Of a stretch of 64,000 nt of DNA, positions 16,829 through 25,120 are shown piece after piece. The stretch lies in the NCBI RefSeq assembly GCF_004300825.1, contig NZ_CP036250.1, positions 248,001-312,000 on the forward strand, given 5' to 3'. Positions within the stretch are counted from its first letter, which is position 1, and each line of letters starts with the position of its first letter. Made by a program: the position numbers and the translations under genes. Under the pieces are notes generated by a model. It did not search any database. It saw nothing but the letters and a program-made list of their open reading frames with translations, and was not told the origin of the DNA. The stretch is from Egicoccus halophilus (GTDB lineage Bacteria > Actinomycetota > Nitriliruptoria > Nitriliruptorales > Nitriliruptoraceae).

Positions 16829-18844
16829 TCAGCCGGACGGCCCGTCGCCGACGCGTTCTTCCCGGCCGGCGACGGGCCGCCCGGCGACGATCCGGGAGTT
16901 GTCCACCGCGATGACCAGCGACGCGCCCACGGGGGCCGCGCGCGAGATCCGGGCCGCCACCGAGGTGAGGTTCGCCTCGTCGGCGACCGTCGGCACGACG
17001 ACCAGGTCCGTGGGCCGCGCCAGGTCCCGGACCACGATCGAGCGGCGTCGGCCGTCATGGGCGACCTGGACCTCGAGGTGTTCGCGCACCCGGCGGTCGA
17101 CGGCCGTGTCGGCGAGTTGGCCGACCACCTCGACGCGGACGCCACCGGCCTCGCGTGCCAGCACCCGCGCGGTCTCCAGCCCGAGCTCCAGTGCGGGTCC
17201 GCCGGCCGGCGACAGGATGGTCTCGTCGAGGACGACCAGGACCCGCTCGAGGCGCTGCTCGCCCTCGCGGACGAGCAGCAGCGGCACGTGCGCGCGTGCG
17301 AGGACCCGGTCGATGACGCTGCCGAAGCGCGCCCCGTGGCGGTCGGTGCCGCCCTTCCAGCCCATCACCAGCAGCGACGCCTGTTGTTCGACGACGGTGT
17401 GCGCGATGCCGGCATCGGTGGAGGCGTCGATGCGCAGGACGCTGCGGGCCTCGGCACCGGCGGACTGGGCGACCTGCACCACCTCGCTGTCGAGCTCGCG
17501 CACGGCGCGCAGGCGGTCGTCGTCGGTTCCGGCGGGCACCACCATCAACGGCACGACCACGCCCCCGTCGGCACGGGCGAACGCGGAGGCCACCCGCACC
17601 AGGCGCGGCGCGGTGGCCGGGTTGGCCATGGGCACCACGACGACCTCGCCGAGGTCGCGCACCACCTCCGGGCGGGGCAGCCGGGGCGCGAAGCGGGTGG
17701 CGACCGCGGGCGCCACCAGGCAGGTCACCAGGATCACCAGCATGACGCTGTTGACGGTGCTCTCGTCGATGAGCCCGACGTTGAGCCCGACCACGATCGC
17801 CGCCAGGGTCGCGGCGGCCTGCGCGGCCGACAGCGCGAACATCGCGCCGATCTCGGCGCCGCTGTAGTGCAGCACCCGGCCGGAGATCCACGCGGCCGAG
17901 AACTTGGCGACCAGGGCGACGGCGGTGAACACGATGCCCACGAGCAGCGTGCGCGGCTCGAGGAGGACCTCGACGTCGACGAGCATGCCGGTCGCGAGCA
18001 GGAACAACGGGATGAACAGCGAGGCGCCGAGGAAGTCGATGCGCTCCATCAGCGCACCGCCGTTGGGCACGCTGCGGTTGAGCGCCAGGCCGGCGAGGAA
18101 CGCACCGACGATGGCCTCGATGCCGATGAGCTCCGCCAGCGAGGCCACGACGAACAGTGCGACGAGCACGAACAGGAACCGCAGCGAGCGGTCCTGCCCC
18201 AGGTTGGAGAAGAACCACCGGGCCAGCCGCGGCAGTCCCAGGACCGCGCCCGCGGCGAGCAGGGCCATCGACGGCAGCAACGTCAACCAGAACACCGGCG
18301 TGAGCGCGCCCTGGAACGCCCGGGCAACGACGGCCAGCACCAGCAGCGCGGCGGTGTCGGTGATGATCGTGGCCCCGACCGAGGTCGCCACCGCCCGGTT
18401 GCCCATCGTGCCCACCCGCTGGAAGGCCGGGTAGGTCACCAGCGTGTGCGACGCCCAGCACGACGCCAGCAGCACCGCGGCCAGCAGTTCGTAGCCGAGC
18501 GCCAACGCCGACGCCGTGCCGAGCACCATCGGCACCGCGAACGTCAGCACCCCGAACCCGATCGAGTCACGTCGGTGGGCGATGAAGTCGTCGAGGTCGA
18601 GCTCCAGGCCCGCGACGAACATCAGGTACAGCAGTCCGACGCCGCCGAGCACCTCGACCACACCGGCGCGTTCGACCAGCCCGAGACCGGTGGGCCCGAT
18701 CGCGAAGCCGACGAGCACGACCGTGACCACCTCCGGCAGTCGCAGCCGGCGGGCCAGGATCGGCGCCAGCAGGATCGCCGCCGTCAGCACCGCGAAGATC
18801 AGCCCTGGTTCGTGCAACGGCAGGGCGGGGATCTCGAAGGACAT
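16829..18844 (-). CDS. CPA2-family cation:proton antiporter fused to universal stress domains
   Basis: A 671-aa protein. Residues 1-~390 form a 12-13-helix CPA2 (Kef/NapA type) antiporter: GFAIGPTGLGLV, the long helix with AFLAGLALNRSVP, and amphipathic re-entrant segments. Residues ~400-671 hold two universal-stress-protein-like domains; the first ends in VMGWKGG...FGSVIDRVL, an ATP-binding USP signature. Such proteins exchange K+ or Na+ for H+. The ATG at 18844 was chosen over upstream starts without membrane sequence. A c-di-AMP riboswitch lies in its leader on the same strand, so expression likely follows c-di-AMP and thus K+ status. A paralogue lies upstream at 19151. Confidence 0.9.
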   Translation of the reverse strand: MSFEIPALPLHEPGLIFAVLTAAILLAPILARRLRLPEVVTVVLVGFAIGPTGLGLVERAGVVEVLGGVGLLYLMFVAGLELDLDDFIAHRRDSIGFGVLTFAVPMVLGTASALALGYELLAAVLLASCWASHTLVTYPAFQRVGTMGNRAVATSVGATIITDTAALLVLAVVARAFQGALTPVFWLTLLPSMALLAAGAVLGLPRLARWFFSNLGQDRSLRFLFVLVALFVVASLAELIGIEAIVGAFLAGLALNRSVPNGGALMERIDFLGASLFIPLFLLATGMLVDVEVLLEPRTLLVGIVFTAVALVAKFSAAWISGRVLHYSGAEIGAMFALSAAQAAATLAAIVVGLNVGLIDESTVNSVMLVILVTCLVAPAVATRFAPRLPRPEVVRDLGEVVVVPMANPATAPRLVRVASAFARADGGVVVPLMVVPAGTDDDRLRAVRELDSEVVQVAQSAGAEARSVLRIDASTDAGIAHTVVEQQASLLVMGWKGGTDRHGARFGSVIDRVLARAHVPLLLVREGEQRLERVLVVLDETILSPAGGPALELGLETARVLAREAGGVRVEVVGQLADTAVDRRVREHLEVQVAHDGRRRSIVVRDLARPTDLVVVPTVADEANLTSVAARISRAAPVGASLVIAVDNSRIVAGRPVAGREERVGDGPSG

Positions 18845-18934
18845 TGCGGACCTCGGCGGACTCGCGCGCGACGATTCGCGTGGAGGCCGCACGGGTCGTC
18901 GTGGGCGACGACGTCTGCGCGACGCTCCTCCGGT

Positions 18935-19092
18935 GTGCCTACGGGGTTAGCTGACGGGCTCGGGCGCGAAGGTCGCCTTACCGCTCGCGAGAGCGGATCC
19001 GCCCCGGGGTGGCCGCAGCCACCTGGTTGGGTCCCCCGTCCCGGACGGTCGCGGCCGGGTTCGGCGTAGCCCGGCAACGGTAGCGATCTCTC
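18935..19092 (-). promoter_or_regulatory. ydaO/yuaA-type c-di-AMP riboswitch
   Basis: On the minus strand the segment begins with ATCGCTACCGTTGCCGGG, passes through CGAACCCGG, ACGGGGGACCCAA and GGGGCGGATCCG, and closes with CCCGTCAGCTAACC and CGTAGGC (18937-18958). These are the conserved blocks of the actinobacterial ydaO/yuaA c-di-AMP aptamer, in the right order. It lies between two CPA2 antiporter genes, about 90 bases before the start of the downstream one at 18844. Members of this class usually lower expression when c-di-AMP binds. Bases 18845-18934 would hold the expression platform; no clear terminator with a T-run is seen there. Confidence 0.88.
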
Positions 19093-19150
19093 GCCGTGCG
19101 GGCCCCACGACGCCGCCGACGCCACGCGTACGCGACCGCGATGCCCCGGT

Positions 19151-21136
19151 CTAGCGGGGTACGACCACCACGACGGTGCGTCCGCGCGCGGCCTGCGCGA
19201 CCCGGTGAGCGCCGCGACCGAGCCGGCTGGCGGCCGGTGGCGTCACCGCCACGACGATGTCCCCCTCCCCGACCCGACTGGCCAGGGCCCGCAGCACCGC
19301 CGGCTCGGTGACGACCTCGCTGGGCCGCAGGTGCCCCTCGAGGCGCTCGCGCAGTTCCTGTTCGGGAAGGTCGCTGATGACCAGCGAGGAGACCTCCGCC
19401 TGCCGGGTGAGTCGACCGACCACCTCGGCGGCGAGGATCAGGCCGCGGTCGTGCCCGAACGCGATCTCGTCGGAGGTCACCACGAGCACCACGCGACCCG
19501 TCGGCTCGTCCAGCCCGGGGCGGCAGACCAGGACCGGCACCGGGCTGATGGCCACACAACGGTCGATGACGGTGCCGAACAGCGAGCCGCTACGACGTGT
19601 CTGGCCCTCCCAACCCATCACGAGACAGGTGCCGTCCTGCTCGACGATGCTGTGCAGTACGCCGCCGTCGATCGAGGCGTCGATCCGCACGCTGGTGTTG
19701 ACCTCCGACCCGGTCGCCAGCGCGGCCCGCTCGGCGCGCGCCGCCAACGCCTTGTTGCTGCGCACCTGGTCGGGTGCGGCGTCGAAGGGCAGCACGTTGA
19801 CGGCGACCACGGCGCCCGAGTCCGGCGCGGCGATCTGTCCGGCGACGCGCACCAGCGACTCGATCGTGTCGGGGTTGGAGACCGGCACGACCACCCGTTT
19901 GCCCAACGAACGGCCCTCGGTGCCCGGCGGGGTGATCCGGGGCGCGTGCCGGTCGGCACTGACGCCGGCCAGCAGGGCGGTGACCATGATGACCAGGATG
20001 ATCGCGTTCACCTCGGGCGGACCGAGCAGGCCGAGCTCCTGGCCCACGACCACGGCGGCGAGCGCCCCGGCCGCCTGCCCGACGCTGAGCGAGAACATCA
20101 GCCCGCGTTCGCTGGCGGAGAAGCCGAGCCAGCGACCGGAGATCGACGACGCGCCCCACTTGGAGGCCACCTCGGCGGCGACCAGCACGGCGCCCAGGGT
20201 GATCGTCGTCGGGTCGGTCACCAACGCCACCGGGTCGAGCATCATCCCGGTGCTGATGAGGAACGCGGGGATGAACAGCGAACGCCCCAGGAACGCGACC
20301 CGGTCGGCGATCACCGTGCCGTCGGGGACGAACCGGTTGAACGCGAGCCCGGCGAGGAAGGCGCCCACGATCGGTTCGATGCCGATCATCCCGGCCAGCA
20401 CGGCCGCCAGGCCCATGCCCGACAACAGGTAGGTGAGTCGGACCTCACGGTCCTGCCCCAGCCCACGGAAGAACCAGCGCGTCAGGCGTGGGACGGCCAG
20501 CAGCATGAAGGCCAGGTAACCGATCATGCCGCCGGTGAACAGCAGCCAGTAGCCCACGCCCTCGTTTCCCTGCGCACCGGCCGAGGCGACCGCCAGCACG
20601 AGCAGCGCCGCGACGGTCGCGAGCAACGTCGCACCGAGGCTGGCGGTCACCGCCGGATTGCGCGACAGGTCGTAGCGGGCGATCGTCGGATAGGACAGGG
20701 GCGTGTGGCTGGTCAGCGCCGAGCCGATGATGACCGCCGCGAGGAACGGCACGTCGAGGGCCAGGGCCGCGGCGGTGACCACCAGCATCGGCAGCACGAA
20801 CGTGACCGCCCCGAACACCACCGAGGCGCGCCGCCGCTCGACGAAGCCCTCGAGGTCGAGGTCGAGCCCTCCCTGGAACATCAGGTAGAGCAGGCCGACG
20901 AAGCCGAGCGCGTTGATCAGGACCTCGCCGGAGACGACGCCGAGGACGTTGGGCCCGACGACCATGCCCAGGCCGATCAGACCCACCAGGTCGGGCAGCC
21001 GCAGCGGCCGCGTGATCATGGGACCGAGGAGCACGAGCAGCAGCAGCACCGCGAAGACGGCGCCGGCGTCGGTCAGCGGGAACAGGTCCTCGAGCACCAC
21101 CACTCGCTGTGCGGAAGTGGTGAACGCTAGCTTCAC
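19151..21136 (-). CDS. CPA2-family cation:proton antiporter fused to universal stress domains (paralogue)
   Basis: About 661 aa with the same architecture as the downstream antiporter: an N-terminal membrane half (MVVGPNVLGVVSGE, PIVGAFLAGLAFNRFVPDG) of 12-13 helices and a C-terminal half with two USP-like domains (VMGWEGQ...LFGTVIDR). The start is uncertain: GTG 21136 is used, but GTGs at 21097-21103 would give the same N-terminal length as the paralogue. It probably arose by tandem duplication and has diverged. It is divergent from the LCP gene at 21306 across about 170 bases; I see no riboswitch in front of this copy. Confidence 0.9.
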   Translation of the reverse strand: MKLAFTTSAQRVVVLEDLFPLTDAGAVFAVLLLLVLLGPMITRPLRLPDLVGLIGLGMVVGPNVLGVVSGEVLINALGFVGLLYLMFQGGLDLDLEGFVERRRASVVFGAVTFVLPMLVVTAAALALDVPFLAAVIIGSALTSHTPLSYPTIARYDLSRNPAVTASLGATLLATVAALLVLAVASAGAQGNEGVGYWLLFTGGMIGYLAFMLLAVPRLTRWFFRGLGQDREVRLTYLLSGMGLAAVLAGMIGIEPIVGAFLAGLAFNRFVPDGTVIADRVAFLGRSLFIPAFLISTGMMLDPVALVTDPTTITLGAVLVAAEVASKWGASSISGRWLGFSASERGLMFSLSVGQAAGALAAVVVGQELGLLGPPEVNAIILVIMVTALLAGVSADRHAPRITPPGTEGRSLGKRVVVPVSNPDTIESLVRVAGQIAAPDSGAVVAVNVLPFDAAPDQVRSNKALAARAERAALATGSEVNTSVRIDASIDGGVLHSIVEQDGTCLVMGWEGQTRRSGSLFGTVIDRCVAISPVPVLVCRPGLDEPTGRVVLVVTSDEIAFGHDRGLILAAEVVGRLTRQAEVSSLVISDLPEQELRERLEGHLRPSEVVTEPAVLRALASRVGEGDIVVAVTPPAASRLGRGAHRVAQAARGRTVVVVVPR

Positions 21137-21305
21137 CCCCACGTACCGAACGGCCCCCGGCCGCCCGGCCACCCTGGCAGACTGACGACGACGCCACCGC
21201 ATCGACCGGACCTTCGTCCGGCGCTGCTGTTGGAGATCCTCCGGCCGATCGGAAACCCTGTCAGCGAGGGCCCGGGCGGGCCCGTGCACGACGACGAGGA
21301 CGAGT

Positions 21306-22526
21306 GTGGCCGGATCCGTGCCGCAGACGACGACGGGCCGCGGCGACCGCACGCCGGGCTGGGGCCGGCGTGCGCTGTGGGTCGTGCTCGGCGTCCTGCT
21401 CCTGGTGGCCATCGGGGCGACGGTGGCGATCTGGTCGCTGGACGCCTCCATCGACCGGGTCGGCGTCGACGGACTCGGCGAATCCCCACCGGTCGGGACC
21501 GGTGGGGACGACGCCACCGGCGTGGGTGACGGCGAGGGCACCGATGCGAGCGCGCTGACCGTGCTCGTGCTGGGATCGGACTCGCGCGAGGTGCTGACCC
21601 CCGAGGAACGGGTCGAGCTCGGGACCGGCAACGCCTGGGGGGAGCGCACCGAGGTGATCTCCCTGGTGCGCCTGGCACCCGAGGACGAGGAGATCCGCAT
21701 GCTCAGCGTGCCGCGCGACACGCTGCTCGAGCGCTGCGACGGCACCAGCGGTCGGATCAACGCCGCGTACACGATCGGCGAGCTCGACGGTCGCGGTGGG
21801 TCGACCTGCGTGGTCGAGACCCTGTCGGCGTGGTTGGACGTGCGCATCGACCACGTCGTGAAGGTCGACTTCCGGGGGTTCGTGGACATCGTCGACGCCC
21901 TGGGCGGCGTGTCGATGTACCTCGAGGAGCCGCTGCAGGACGACAACGCCAACCTCGACCTGCGGGCCGGTTGCGTGCGCCTCGACGGTGCCGATGCGCT
22001 GGCCTTCGTCCGCGCGCGCCACATCGACGACGACTTCGGGCGCATGGGGCGCCAGCAGCGCTTCGTGACCGAGCTGCGCAACGAGCTCGCCGCGGTGGGC
22101 GTGTTCGACGACCCGGCCCGGACCTACCGCGTCGCCGAGGCGGTCGCCCGGTCGCTCGAACTGGACGACACGCTGACGCTCAACCGCATCCAACAGCTGG
22201 CCCGGGAGCACCGCACGACGCTGCAGGGCGGGCTCGAAGGGCAGGTCGTCCCCGGCGACATCGAGGTCATCAGCGAAGCCGCCTACGTGGTGGTCGACGA
22301 GCAACGCGCCCACGAGCTGGTGCAGTGGCTGTTGACCGGCGTCGATCCCGCGGAGCCGTCGTCGCCCGCGGCCGGCGGCGGTGGCTCGCCGATCGGTGAC
22401 GACACCTCGGGTGCATCCGACGACGGGGGCGACGACGTGACCGCGGGCGCCGCGCAGGGCCTCGGCACCGACAGCGACGAGCCGGCGGCGCCGTCACCGG
22501 TCGAGCGAAGCGCCGGCTGCCGGTGA
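21306..22526 (+). CDS. LytR-CpsA-Psr (LCP) family cell-wall ligase
   Basis: A 406-aa type II membrane protein: one helix at residues ~21-46, then an extracellular LCP domain that transfers lipid-linked glycopolymers to peptidoglycan. Typical signatures are LVLGSDSRE, MLSVPRDT, DALGGVSMYL, FVRARHIDDDFGRMGRQQRF with the Arg/Asp residues that bind the pyrophosphate. A low-complexity Gly/Asp/Ser tail of ~55 residues follows. The start used is GTG 21306, overlapping an earlier GTG by one base. Downstream lies the Mn2+ riboswitch; LCP enzymes use Mg2+ or Mn2+, so the proximity may or may not matter. Confidence 0.9.
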   Translation: MAGSVPQTTTGRGDRTPGWGRRALWVVLGVLLLVAIGATVAIWSLDASIDRVGVDGLGESPPVGTGGDDATGVGDGEGTDASALTVLVLGSDSREVLTPEERVELGTGNAWGERTEVISLVRLAPEDEEIRMLSVPRDTLLERCDGTSGRINAAYTIGELDGRGGSTCVVETLSAWLDVRIDHVVKVDFRGFVDIVDALGGVSMYLEEPLQDDNANLDLRAGCVRLDGADALAFVRARHIDDDFGRMGRQQRFVTELRNELAAVGVFDDPARTYRVAEAVARSLELDDTLTLNRIQQLAREHRTTLQGGLEGQVVPGDIEVISEAAYVVVDEQRAHELVQWLLTGVDPAEPSSPAAGGGGSPIGDDTSGASDDGGDDVTAGAAQGLGTDSDEPAAPSPVERSAGCR

Positions 22527-22596
22527 GCCGTGCCCGTCCGGTGGCGGAGCCGGTACTGGCGGCAGGGGCAGGCGAGGCGGTATCCTCCGGCGCACA

Positions 22597-22699
22597 CGGA
22601 GGGGAGTAGCCCCCGATCGCGTGGTCGACACACTGGTGCAGTTGCACCCGGCCACCGGGCTGACGCCGGTACGACCCGGCCCAGCGGGCGAGACCTCCG
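22597..22699 (+). promoter_or_regulatory. yybP-ykoY Mn2+ riboswitch aptamer
   Basis: The segment has the conserved loop GGGGAGTAGC (22601-22610), GGCTGACGCC near 22659-22668, and GGGCGAGACCTCCG (22686-22699). The closing helix P1 is CGGAGG (22597-22602) with CCTCCG (22694-22699). These are the invariant parts of the yybP-ykoY aptamer, which binds Mn2+ and usually turns on Mn exporters. It precedes a GDT1/UPF0016-type transporter, the expected target class. Confidence 0.9.
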
Positions 22700-22731
22700 A
22701 CCCAGACACGTTCGTGCGTGTCGGGTCGGAG
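22695..22731 (+). terminator. Expression-platform hairpin of the Mn2+ riboswitch
   Basis: CTCCGACCC (22695-22703) pairs with GGGTCGGAG (22723-22731), extended across one bulged A by GACAC with GTGTC, with a short loop. Its 5' arm contains five of the six bases of the P1 3' strand, so the hairpin and P1 cannot form together. That is the arrangement expected for ligand-dependent antitermination. There is no T-run after it, so it may act through Rho-like or translational control. Confidence 0.7.
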
Positions 22732-22782
22732 ACGCGTTTCCCGCTCCCTCCCGGCACCACCGCTTCTCCGAGGTGCCGCCCG

Positions 22783-23355
22783 ATGTCCAACGCTGCCGTG
22801 CTGGCGTTCGCGACCGTCTTCCTCGCCGAGCTGGGCGACAAGTCCCAACTGCTGGCCCTGTCGCTCGCCTCGCGCTACCGGACCGCGCTGCTCGTCGGTG
22901 CCGTCGCGACCGCGTCGGCACTGACGATGGGACTGTCGGTCGCCATCGGCACCGCCGTGGGAACGGTTCTGCCGGCCCGTCCCCTGCTGCTGGCGGCGGC
23001 AGCGCTGTTCGCGGCGTTCGCCGTCCGGACCTGGCGCGAGGACCCGGACGATCCCGACGCCGACGGCGCCGAGCCGGGCGGACACCGCGGCTTCCTCGCG
23101 GTCGTGGCCGGGATCGCCCTCGCCGAGCTCGGGGACAAGACGATGCTGACGGCGATCGCCCTGGCGGCGACCTCGTCGGCGATCGCGGTGTGGTTCGGTG
23201 CCACGCTCGGCATGACGCTGGCGGGCGTGCTCGCCGTGGTGATCGGCCGCACGTTGTGGAAGCGGCTCGAGCCGCGCACCGTCCGGCACGTCGCCGCCGG
23301 ACTGTTCGCGGTGATGGCCGTGCTCCTGCTCGTCGAGGGCATCCGGGCCGGCTGA
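22783..23355 (+). CDS. TMEM165/GDT1 (UPF0016) family Mn2+ exporter
   Basis: A 190-aa membrane protein with six helices in two repeats, each with the family motif: FLAELGDKSQ (near residue 10) and ALAELGDKT (near residue 114). The Glu and Asp of these motifs bind the cation. Bacterial relatives (Mnx, MneA) export Mn2+ from the cytoplasm. The ATG at 22783 starts directly before the first helix; an upstream GTG at 22621 lies inside the riboswitch. The Mn2+ riboswitch in the leader supports Mn2+ as the substrate and induction by excess Mn2+. Confidence 0.93.
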   Translation: MSNAAVLAFATVFLAELGDKSQLLALSLASRYRTALLVGAVATASALTMGLSVAIGTAVGTVLPARPLLLAAAALFAAFAVRTWREDPDDPDADGAEPGGHRGFLAVVAGIALAELGDKTMLTAIALAATSSAIAVWFGATLGMTLAGVLAVVIGRTLWKRLEPRTVRHVAAGLFAVMAVLLLVEGIRAG

Positions 23356-23408
23356 CACGCAGGTCCATGCCGCCCGCAGCGCATGCGGGGACAACGTGCG
23401 GTCGCCCC

Positions 23409-23798
23409 TCACCAGCGGGTGAGCACCACGACGGCGACCAGCACCCCGACGACCAGCTGCCCGAGCAGATCCACCAGGGCGATGACGAGCGGGCGCCGGA
23501 CACCCTCGTCCCAGGCGCCGACCGCGTCGACCACCCAGGTCGAGAACGTGGTCAGCGCACCACAGAAGCCGGTCCCGATCACCAGGACCGCCGCCGTCGG
23601 CAGGCGTCCGGCGCGCTCGAGCCCGACCACGGCGGCGAGCAGTGCCGCACCGGTGAGGTTGCAGGTGGCGACGGCGACGGCTCGGGCGGCCGGTGAGCGC
23701 GCCGCCCCCGCGGCGGCCACGAGGTGGCGCACGAGCGCACCGAGCGCGCCCGCGCCGGCCACCGCGGCCAGACCGGCGAGCAGGACGAGCGGCGTCAC
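23409..23798 (-). CDS. crcB: Fluoride channel FluC/CrcB, subunit 1
   Basis: A 129-aa four-helix membrane protein. The Fluc signature GTGFCGALTTFSTW (residues ~75-88) includes the phenylalanines and the Na+-site turn of the channel, and N-terminal GALGALVRH is typical. Fluc channels are dual-topology dimers that let F- leave the cell. The GTG start overlaps the stop of the upstream crcB as GTGA, so the pair probably forms a heterodimer, as known for paired crcB genes in Gram-positives. Confidence 0.93.
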   Translation of the reverse strand: MTPLVLLAGLAAVAGAGALGALVRHLVAAAGAARSPAARAVAVATCNLTGAALLAAVVGLERAGRLPTAAVLVIGTGFCGALTTFSTWVVDAVGAWDEGVRRPLVIALVDLLGQLVVGVLVAVVVLTRW

Positions 23799-24187
23799 GT
23801 GCCACCCCGACGCAGGCCGGCGGCCGCCGCGGCCACCCCACCGGCCAGGCTGCTGGCGGCCCAGACCAGCGCGAGCGGCCCGGCGCCGTCGACCAGCAGC
23901 AGGGCGAGCGGCACGACCAGGCCGGAGAAGGTGGTCAGCGCGCCCAGCAGCCCGGTGCCGAGCAATGGCAGGCGTGCACGTCGTCGCGGATCGTGGCGTG
24001 CCCCCACCACGAGCCGGGCGAGCAGGTAGGTGCCGGTCACGTTGAGCACCAACAGCGGCACCAATTCGCTGTGCACGGCCGACAGGACGGCCAGGACGGC
24101 ACCCGCCCGCAGCAACGACCCGACGGCTCCCCCGACGGCCACGTCGCGGAGCGTCCGGGCATCGGTCGGTCCTGGCAGCGCACGCAC
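23795..24187 (-). CDS. crcB: Fluoride channel FluC/CrcB, subunit 2
   Basis: A 130-aa four-helix protein, the partner of the downstream crcB. It has GGAVGSLLRAG at the N-terminus and GTGLLGALTTFSGLV in place of the canonical GTGFCGALTTFST, so the hallmark motif is kept but with Leu-Leu for Phe-Cys. Divergence between two coupled crcB copies is normal when each takes one orientation in the dimer. The GTG at 24187 was chosen because upstream sequence is not membrane-like. I looked for a fluoride riboswitch in the 120 bases upstream and saw none. Confidence 0.9.
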   Translation of the reverse strand: MRALPGPTDARTLRDVAVGGAVGSLLRAGAVLAVLSAVHSELVPLLVLNVTGTYLLARLVVGARHDPRRRARLPLLGTGLLGALTTFSGLVVPLALLLVDGAGPLALVWAASSLAGGVAAAAAGLRRGGT

Positions 24188-24305
24188 GTGCCCGACGCTA
24201 GCCCGGCGGGGACGCGCGGTGCCCGGCCTGACGTCGCCGTCGCGAGGTGGCGTCCGGGACGCGGGCTCTGGCAGGCTCGCGTCCCGTTCCCGCAGGAGCT
24301 CGTCC

Positions 24306-25073
24306 ATGTCGCGACTCACCGTCCGTCCCGCCGCGCACGGGGTCGTCGTCCTCACGTTGGACGCCCCCGACCGGCGCAACGCCCTGGACCTGCCCACGAT
24401 GCAGGACCTGGTCGCGCGGTTGCGGGCCGCCGACGGCGACGACGAGGTCCGCGCCATCGTGCTGACCGGCGCGGACCCGGCCTTCTGCGCGGGGCTGGAC
24501 CTCGCCGCGGTGAGTGCCGGCGAGCTGGTGCTCGAGGAGGTCGAGTCGCTCGACGCCGACCCGTGGAAGACCCTGCAGGAGTTGTCGACCCCGACGATCG
24601 CGGCCGTGAACGGGCCCGCGGTCACCGGCGGGCTGGAACTGGCGCTGTGCTGCGACCTCGCGGTCGCCTCGCCGCAGGCCCGCTTCGCCGACACCCACGC
24701 CCGGGTCGGCATCCACCCCTCCGGTGGCCTGTCGGTGCTGCTGCCGCGCTTCGTCGGCCTGCGTACGGCGCTGGGCATGAGCCTGACCGGACGCTTCGTC
24801 GCCGCCGACGAGGCGCTGGCACTCGGGCTCGTGAACGCGGTCGTCGAACACGACGAGCTGTTGCGAACCGCGCTGTCGCTCGGCGAGGCGATCGGGGAGA
24901 CCGACCCGGTCGTCGTGCGCACGCTGCTGCAGACCTACCGGCAACTGTCCGGTGTGCCGCTGGCCGACGCGCTCGCGCAGGAACGACGGCGAGGTCGTTC
25001 CCTGACGGTCGACGCCGAGGCGGTCGAGCGTCGCCGTGCCGCCGTGATCGAACGCGGCCGTCGCCAGCTGTAG
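24306..25073 (+). CDS. Enoyl-CoA hydratase/isomerase (crotonase) family protein
   Basis: A 255-aa crotonase-fold protein. The CoA/oxyanion segments are present: DRRNALDLPTMQDL, FCAGLDLA, and NGPAVTGGLELALCCDLAVAS. The catalytic glutamates of true hydratases are not obvious: the second site reads GIHPSGGLSVLLPR where a hydratase would have a Glu. It may be an isomerase, a hydrolase or another crotonase-fold enzyme. The ATG at 24306 follows an AGGAGCTCGTCC ribosome site. It is followed 47 bases later by uppP; no beta-oxidation cluster surrounds it. Confidence 0.85.
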   Translation: MSRLTVRPAAHGVVVLTLDAPDRRNALDLPTMQDLVARLRAADGDDEVRAIVLTGADPAFCAGLDLAAVSAGELVLEEVESLDADPWKTLQELSTPTIAAVNGPAVTGGLELALCCDLAVASPQARFADTHARVGIHPSGGLSVLLPRFVGLRTALGMSLTGRFVAADEALALGLVNAVVEHDELLRTALSLGEAIGETDPVVVRTLLQTYRQLSGVPLADALAQERRRGRSLTVDAEAVERRRAAVIERGRRQL

Positions 25074-25120
25074 CCGCACAGGCCGCTTCCGCCGCCTCCC
25101 CGACATCTGCCGAGGTCTGC

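Noticed and set aside
13903-17145. 1080-codon minus-strand open frame
   Set aside because: Low-complexity antisense of DUF1015, cupin, Fur and ABM genes; very GC-rich DNA leaves such frames open by chance.
21137-21305. A second c-di-AMP riboswitch before the upstream antiporter
   Set aside because: None of the conserved aptamer blocks found at 18935-19092 recurs here.
24188-24305. Fluoride riboswitch before the crcB pair
   Set aside because: The expected conserved blocks of the crcB aptamer are not found on the minus strand in this region.
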